64,000 bases of DNA from Atherix ibis (Eukaryota > Arthropoda > Insecta > Diptera > Athericidae). How positions within the stretch are numbered: position 1 is the first letter of the stretch; the number at the start of each line of letters is the position of its first letter. The notes beneath the pieces were generated by a model, which made no database searches, had not been told where the DNA came from, and saw only the letters and a program-made list of their open reading frames with translations. Below, piece by piece: positions 57,562-64,000 of this stretch. The DNA is taken from NCBI GenBank assembly GCA_958298945.1, contig OY282610.1, forward strand, positions 24,762,233 through 24,826,232, given 5' to 3'. The position numbers were made by a program, and so were the translations under genes.

Positions 57562-59055
57562 AAATAACATTTTAGGGCACATTCCTTATTTGATAATCAG
57601 AATGGAAACCATCCAAAATCGGTATGTGGTCCTTATTCCTAGCCGAAAAAAAATTCCAATTTTTTTTTAGGTTAACATTTTTTTAATAATTTTTCTCCTG
57701 TTCTGCTTAATTATTTTACCTTTTTTCATATGATGTTTTGTCATACATATTTTTCATAATTAATCTTTTATTGTTATGAGCGTTATTTGTTTTGGTCGTG
57801 GTAAGATTTTGTTAGTCGCTTAATTTGTGATGCCAAAAACCGTCATGGCAATCACCCTTTATAAATATTTCGTTCTCGTTAAGCTAGTCAATTTGGTCCC
57901 TTGTTAAGATGAATATTCTATAAAAGTTTGACGTTAAAAAGTCATCCAAAATACACACGTGGGCAAATTTCCGTTTCTATATTAGGAACCAGTATTTCCG
58001 TACTGTAATTTCTATCTTTTACATAATAATTTTTAAAAAGATAAATAGAAAAAAATACAAAACACACCATTACAACACCAACAATAAAACAATAAGTAAA
58101 CATTTCGAAAATTCAATATAAAACATCAAATCGAATAATATGATATATAAAAACTACAATATTGAATACCTTATTTTTGTATTTGTTTTGTTCCCTTCGA
58201 TTTATTTAGTTGTGAATGCATTCCTTTTGCCTGTAAAAGATAAACAGAAAAATATAAAATAAAACAAATTCCTTTTTATTATTAAATGAAATCAAATCGT
58301 ATCAACTTGGATCGAGCATATGTTGTCAGAATTCAATTTGAATAAATAAAATCCAAAAGCAAAACAAAAAAAAATTCTTATATGGATGTGTGCATACTAT
58401 ATATGTTGGTAGGCGTTTGTAGTGATTTTATTGATGAAAATGTTATCGTTTTTATACTAAAAATATCGGAACATATCAACATTTATTTGCACTCACTCAT
58501 ATTCCAGTTGTGCTGTTGGGAAAATAAAAATTCAACATTTTCCATATTTTTTTCTTATTCATCTTCAAATAGAATCAACATAATAGCAAACGCCATCTTA
58601 CGGAAAGTGTTGAACAACTGGACATTATGTTTACTATTTCATATATCGTATCCTTAAATAGAAAAAAAACTACTGGATAGGCCCAATATGTACATGAGAG
58701 TTTATATCGCTCTTATTACTCCTAGCGGCAATAAATCTAACAACGTGCATATTTATGTGTACATATGCACGCCACTGACATTTAGCTTAAATTTTTCTGA
58801 CATAAAGTATTGCCTAAATTGTGCTTTCAATTTTTTTTTTTTTTTTTCAATTTTCTTTGAAGCCATGCAAACAAAGATATCAAATTAAAAGAATTACTGA
58901 TTAATGAAACATGGTCAAAAGTAACTTTTGAGAATATTTTTAATTTTGCAATAATCAATCTGCCCTCTTCAGGGGAAGAGTTCAAGTGCGCTTATTTCAT
59001 TAGTATGCAAAAAATGATAGTATTTTCTCTCTCTTCTATTTCTATACTCTAAAAT
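57562..59055. other. AT-rich non-coding DNA
   Basis: AT-rich. At 58170-58230 the minus strand shows a pyrimidine-rich CTTTTACAG acceptor, 61 bases, and an AAG|GTATTC donor; this could be a 5' UTR exon of SK but also chance. ORFs at 58382-58657 and 58688-58888 are unsupported. Confidence 0.4.
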
Positions 59056-61859
59056 ACAACTCCCTTTCGACGTGAAAGAAATATGGCCTGGAAAGACTAC
59101 TCTCGTTTTTCCAGTATGACTAATCTCATCGAATTGAGACTTAGGACTGCTCGAGTCAAAAGAGCGGTGAAGCAGGCCAAGCGAACAGCTTGGAATAACT
59201 TCACCGCTTCAATTGATTCCCGAACTTCACCGAAAGAAGCATGGAGAGGTATTAACTGCATTCTTGGTCGCCAAAAAAATGGTATTATCCCATCTATTGA
59301 GTCTGAGAATGGAGTTATATCCGACTCGACAGCTATCGTTGAGGAACTGGCACAGTCCTGGGCCTCGTTTTCATGCAACAACAACCTTAGTATTACATGT
59401 CGTAGAGAGAAACAATACTTCACGGAAAATCTCTCGCCCATACCGTCAGCCTCCACTCTAATCTTGAACCAACCAGTAACGCTTGCGGAGTTCAACTTTT
59501 CGTTGAATTCCTTCAAGGGAACCACACCTGGTAGGGACAAGGTTTCTTTTAAAATGATTAAAGAGGCATCTTCGACTTTTCATATTAGAATTGTCAACCT
59601 CTTTAACAAAATTCTGGAAAAATCTATTTTCCCAAATTGCTGGAAGGTCGCAACAGCCATTCCAGTTCCCAAGAAAAATCTCTCCCATTCTTCGGCTAAC
59701 AACTTTAGACCAATTTCATTACTGCCTTGCACTTCCAAGATCCTGGAAAAGATCTTAGCTACAAGACTTAACCAGGCGCTTGCCAATACACTCAATCCCC
59801 AACAACATGCCTACAGGTCAGGCAGAGGAACTCTGAGTATGCTACTTGAACTCCAACATTCAATCCACAATTGCTACAAACGTAGACATTGTGGTTTACT
59901 GTTGTCATTCGACCTAGAAAAGGTGTATGACCGAATTTGCCCACATAGGGTACTCTTACAGCTGGCAGAGTGGGGAGTAGACTCTGCAATATTGGCACTA
60001 CTACGTTCCTACCTAACTGGTAGAACCTTCACGGTACGCACCAACGGTCATTTTTCGTCAAAACGCGAAATGAAAAACGGCATCCCACAAGGATCCCCTT
60101 TATCAACAATCCTATTCAATATATATATTCACTCCCTTTCCCACCAACTATCATCCTTTAACCACTACATATATGTCGACAATATTTTTATACTTGTATC
60201 TGGTGCTGATCTTCAGCAACAAATAAATAACGCCATCCGCAACATCAACACTTGGAGCAGCATAAACGGTGCGGTTATCTGTACATCGAACCCACCTTGC
60301 CTTCATGTTTGCAGGAAAAAAAATTGTAGTTTATCGGACTCGTCACTAAACCCCTTCCCTCTCCGCCCAAACGATTCCTTGAAAATCCGGGGTATCTCAA
60401 TTGCCCGTGGAGGAAAATGGAATCTTCAGATTAAAAATGCTGTTGACAAAATTAATATCATTCTCCGAATAGTAAAAATTTTAGTCAGCAGCAAAAGTAA
60501 GGTAAGACAAAGTGAGGCAATTAGAGTAACCAACGCCCTTTTGGACGGGACCTTACTCTATTTCCTCACTATATGTGTCAGTGTGCCAATAGCAGGGAAA
60601 AAACTAGTCGAGGCAGCGGTAAACCGTTGTATTAGACTAGCCAGTGGAGCACATCGGACATCTCCGGTGGAATCCATACTGATAGAGACTGGTCGAAAAT
60701 CTATTTTTTTCTATCTTCACAAAGCCCGCCTAAGTTTATTTACAAAAACCTATGCCTTACAAATTATCCTCTCCACACTTTAATCAAAAACATTATCATC
60801 TCCCCGAGTTCAAGAAGGCTAGAACTGATCCGTCCACATATAGGATATTTTTCCTTGAACAGTTGGACGGATTAAAATATCATCGACTGTTGTTCACTGA
60901 TGCCGCCGCTGACACCGATATTACATCTTTTGTGGTTGTCAAACTTTTTGGCTGCAGCACCCGCACACTATGTTGTGGAATCTTCCCTTATAGGGCAGCT
61001 CCATATTACGGGGAGCTGTCGGCCATCAAAACGGCAATTGAAATTGCGACCAATATTCCCAGCCAACAAAACGTTATTATTTTTAGCGACAGCCTTGCCG
61101 CCCTTAAAGCCATTTGTGGCCCATCGAGTGACCCAGTACTTAGCGCAATTCGTCATAGCCTACTTAACAATAGGAGTGTCGAGTTGCAATAGGTGCCAGG
61201 GCATGTGGGAATTGTGGGTAATGAAAGTGCTGACAAGTTGGCTGGAGAAACACTCCGTCGGCCAGTGATCACAGTCATTCCCAATCTGCCTCACCTACTA
61301 ACAGAATGGCAACTAACACCTTTAGCCATCCGCAGACACGATGACTGGACCAATATCGACACTTTTTTGTCGACTCATTGGAGAACCACTAACAAACCAG
61401 TGTATTCAACATCCATACCGAAATTCTGGGCGCGAAAGCTCCTCAGAATCCGGATTGGACATACTGCTCTTACCCATAACTTCCTTTTTGGTAACACCAA
61501 TCGTCCCTTCTGCCAATCCTGTGGCACCCATTTTACTGTCTACCATATTCTACAGGAATGCCACATAACCAAGAACTACTTTGCGAGCAGGATTCCTCCC
61601 ATTATGGAGCTCCTCGATCCAACAACTCCATTCCCTAGTCCCCTATTTAATCTTCTACAACATACTAATCTGCTCCACAAAATATAACAAAATTCTCAAC
61701 TTTCTATACTACTAACCAGAGACCAGTTTCTCTCAAAAAAATTCCCACACGTACTACGAAGTCGCCAAATGGCCTCACGGTCGTGGCGCTATGAAGTGGC
61801 CCCTGGCACATATCTCAGGGACCTTACACACAAACAAACAAACAACTCCCTTTCGACGT
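59056..61859 (+). mobile_element. I-like LINE with RNase H, 5' truncated, 14-18-bp target-site duplication
   Basis: 'acaactccctttcgacgt' occurs at 59056-59073 and 61842-61859. The first four bases of the right copy may belong to the (CAAA)n tail, so the duplication is 14 to 18 bp. The element body is 59074-61841. It has a 3' UTR with 'gaagtcgccaaatggcctca' and ends in 'caaacaaacaaacaa'. The same 3' UTR is found in the relic at 6050-6512. Confidence 0.92.
59083..61687 (+). pseudogene. LINE ORF2: RT and RNase H, one frameshift, one nonsense, mutated YADD
   Basis: First frame (59083-60783): linker with AKRTAWNNFTASIDSRTSPK, RT fingers ANNFRPISLLPCTSKILEKI, QQHAYRSGRGTLSMLLELQH, motif A LLSFDLEKVYDRICPHR, motif B MKNGIPQGSPLSTILFNIYI, and motif C YIYVDNIFILVSG, where the catalytic YADD has become YVDN. 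Near 60745 a frameshift moves the reading to the next frame (60752-61687), which holds an RNase H domain: LLFTDAAADTDITSF, YYGELSAIKTAIEIA, VIIFSDSLAALKAI, a TAG at 61190-61192 in place of the Trp of the WVPGH motif, then PGHVGIVGNESADKLAGETL. The C-terminus has CQSCGTHFTVYHILQEC, a C-x2-C-x7-H-x4-C motif. RT plus RNase H in this order indicates the I/LOA side of the LINE tree. Confidence 0.93.
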
Positions 61860-62230
61860 AGCGACTACTTGGGCATATATCAGTCTTTTTGACTACTGTT
61901 ATTCTATTTTCTAAGATATAAAAATTAGCTTATATTAGGCGGTAACTTACATGAATGCTATTACTTTCAAGATAATGGACATTTTTTTTTCCTAATTACA
62001 ATGCTCACCTATTCATCAATAAAGAAATTCAGAAAAATCTAAAATAGAGCATTTGTTAAATTGTGTGTATGGTGGCCATATTTAAGCGTCACGACTGCAA
62101 TGGCGGTTGTGACGCTTAAATATGGCGGTTTAAATGTTCACATAGACAAAGTTAAAGAAAGTTTTTTTTATTTTCTTCTTTTAATTGACTAGATTAGTAG
62201 GTGTAATTAGGTTAAAGAGAAGGGAATAAA
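61860..62230. other. Spacer with hairpin
   Basis: Short spacer between two LINEs of one family; contains the inverted repeat at 62075-62126. Confidence 0.5.
62075..62126. repeat. Perfect 18-bp inverted repeat
   Basis: 'gccatatttaagcgtcac' (62075-62092) and its complement 'gtgacgcttaaatatggc' (62109-62126), with a 16-base loop. Confidence 0.95.
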
Positions 62231-62234
62231 TATC

Positions 62235-63700
62235 GTTTTGGGTAGGAATAGGAGCGGTACCGTCCCGGCTTTAACGGCTCAAGGAGATATGATTTTCGAC
62301 TCAGTTGATATTGTTGAGAGGCTAGTAACTGTTTGGACTTTCTACTCTTCTAACAGTTATGCCAGTTCCACCTGCAATAGGAACAAGTAAATATTCAGCT
62401 CTGCTCTTTCCATACATGAAAATACCTCCCCTTACACTTTAAAACACCAAATATATTTAAGGAAACTTTTCCTGGTAAGTACAAAGTATCTTTCAAGATA
62501 ATTAAGGAGGCTCCTTTTATAATACATACACGCATTGTTCGCCTCTCTAAGTAGATACTGACCACCTCATCCTTTTGCAACGCCTGGAGGGTTGCGGTAG
62601 CGATACCAGTGCCCAAACAGCAAACCACTATACCCTATGCCAATAAGTTCAGGTCCATATGCCTTTTACCATGCCATTCCGAAAGGTTCGAAAAAATTTT
62701 GGTTTTAAGACTGGACATTATCATTCAGTATAAATTAACCATCCCCACCAACATGCATATAGGACCAGTTGGGGCACGCAATTCCTCTTCTTCTACTGTT
62801 ACAAGAACGGTCTGTACGGCCTTCTTCTCTTTCTACATTTGGAAAAGGGTTTCGACAGGATTTACCGTAAATCATCCATTTACTCGAATCGTATCTAGTT
62901 GGCAGGCCTTTTACGGTCAGAGCAGACCAACATGGAGAATGGTATTCCACAGGGATATTATCTTTCCACACTACTATACTTAATACAATATATATCTGCA
63001 TTCTCTATGCTTCTTTTTGGCCGGCATTCCTCACTTCATATACGTGGACAATATCTTCGAAAAAAAACCACAGTGAATGCCGCCTCAAAATTTTGTACAC
63101 GCCATCGAGTTAGGTCCTGCTGCCATAGAAAAGGTGCTGTTATCGATTTCGACAAAGTCTACAGTTATGTTGCAGGAAAGATTGCGATACCACTCCGGTA
63201 CCATTTTATGGAAGCAAATACCTTCTCTTAGTGGATACCATAAGCTTTCTACGTGGCTAGATGGGACCCTCAAAATAAACAAACTGTTGATACGGTTCTA
63301 TTAATCTACCAGTTGGTTGGAGTTCTTGTCGGCAGAAAAAGTAAGGTCAAGACGCGTGAGTAACGCTCTTCTCGATGGCAACTTCCTCACTTGCATTACA
63401 CTGTATGCGAAGATATCGAATGCATGTCTCCACAAAATTGACCGCACTTCACCGGTAGCTTCTTTACATTTTCAAACTAGCCGAACTCCTTTATTAAACC
63501 TCCTCATCAAAGTTAGGTACCAATTCATCTATAAAAACCTCTGCTAATCTCAATATCCATTACTCTCCTTGATTAAAAACATGCTGAACATCTCCATTAG
63601 CAAAATGATCCTGACCCTAATGGAAAGAAAGTTCCACCATCCCACTTCACAGCATCCCAAATACCCGTCCATCTCCGGTATCCTTCAATGGGAGCGGCGT
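62235..63700 (+). mobile_element. Old I-like LINE relic, same family as 59074-61841
   Basis: Plus strand with many stops and frameshifts. Readable blocks: VLGRNRSGTVPALTAQGDMI and FDSVDIVERLVTVW (compare ILGRQKNGIIPSIESENGVI), PGKYKVSFKIIKEAPFIIHT, CNAWRVAVAIPVPKQQ, NKFRSICLLPCHSERFEKIL, FLHLEKGFDRIYRKS (motif A), MENGIPQGYYLSTLLYLIQY (motif B), VSNALLDGNFLTCITLYAKI and RTSPVASLHFQTSRTPLLNL. It ends before the RNase H domain. Much more diverged than its neighbour, so it is a separate, older insertion. Confidence 0.85.
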
Positions 63701-64000
63701 TGATCATTTCATTTTTACAGTGTTCGTATTATTTTTCAGTTTAATTCGGTTTATTTACGCAACTGTATTGGCATGAGTACGCCATTTTGCGCGAACAATT
63801 GTAAGGTTTAAGTACACATTCCAATCAAAAGAACCGAATCATTCGTTGTTACAATTTTCAGGTCTTTTTTTAAATATTTTTGTCACAATTTTTGCTTTTT
63901 ATCTTTTTTATTATATTTAATTTATTGTTTCTAATATTATAATAATATTTATTAGATGGTTTTTTAGTATTTGTCCTATTTTAACATGATACAAATTATT
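63701..64000. other. AT-rich non-coding DNA
   Basis: AT-rich window end, nothing recognised. Confidence 0.5.

Noticed and set aside
60752..61192. Independent RNase H gene
   Set aside because: It continues the LINE ORF2 after a frameshift, and lies within the same target-site duplication.
1..64000. tRNA, rRNA, snRNA genes, LTR retrotransposons, endogenous viral sequences
   Set aside because: No cloverleaf with A and B boxes, no rRNA words, no LTR pair or integrase motif, and no viral gene were recognised. A covariance-model and profile search would be decisive.

Overview
This is a eukaryotic nuclear window, most likely from an insect. It is AT-rich, dense in transposon remains, and split by spliceosomal introns. 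The one host gene I can identify is an SK-type (KCNN family) small-conductance calcium-activated potassium channel on the minus strand. Four coding exons, at 41278-41060, 38295-38200, 10516-10200 and 7395-7291, join in phase through GT-AG introns. They encode the start of the conserved core through transmembrane segment S5. The pore, S6 and calmodulin-binding exons were not found and should lie left of position 1. No prokaryotic, organellar or viral gene is visible.

The SK introns are about 2.8, 27.7 and 2.8 kb, and a fourth runs off the left edge. Most of their recognisable content is mobile DNA. Mariner/Tc1-type transposons dominate: DD34D mariners of several subfamilies at 12.5, 15.2, 20.5, 23.6, 25.4, 34.0 and 35.9 kb, and DD41D (rosa-like) relics at 14.4, 17.7, 27.5, 30.0 and 39.3 kb. 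A Helitron helicase relic lies at 28.9 kb. LINE relics lie at 6.1, 19.6, 24.0-25.0 and 29.8-31.8 kb; the last is split by a mariner. Tandem arrays lie at 2.0-3.4 kb (39-bp, 13-codon subunit), 9.0-10.0 kb (about 160-bp units that alternate in type) and 35.6-37.4 kb (split by a mariner).

Right of 41.3 kb (upstream of SK, or 5' introns and UTR of it) the pattern continues. A minisatellite coding for acidic residues (44.3-46.1 kb) is split by a complete mariner with a TA duplication. A second, internally deleted mariner lies at 49.1-50.3 kb. A 118-bp satellite derived from a LINE ORF2 segment lies at 50.7-51.4 kb. A mariner lies at 54.6-55.7 kb. A Jockey-like LINE at 55.8-57.5 kb has a perfect 12-bp target-site duplication. 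An I-like LINE with an RNase H domain at 59.1-61.8 kb has a duplication of up to 18 bp. An older relic of that I-like family lies at 62.2-63.7 kb.

Every transposase or reverse transcriptase reading frame I could follow carries a stop, frameshift or deletion, so nothing here looks autonomous. An uncharacterised dispersed repeat occurs about eight times across the window, always in the same orientation. I found no new defence, toxin or biosynthetic system. The least explained signals are that one-orientation repeat family, the LINE-derived satellite, and the alternating-unit arrays. All readings were made by eye, and boundaries given with 'about' are approximate.
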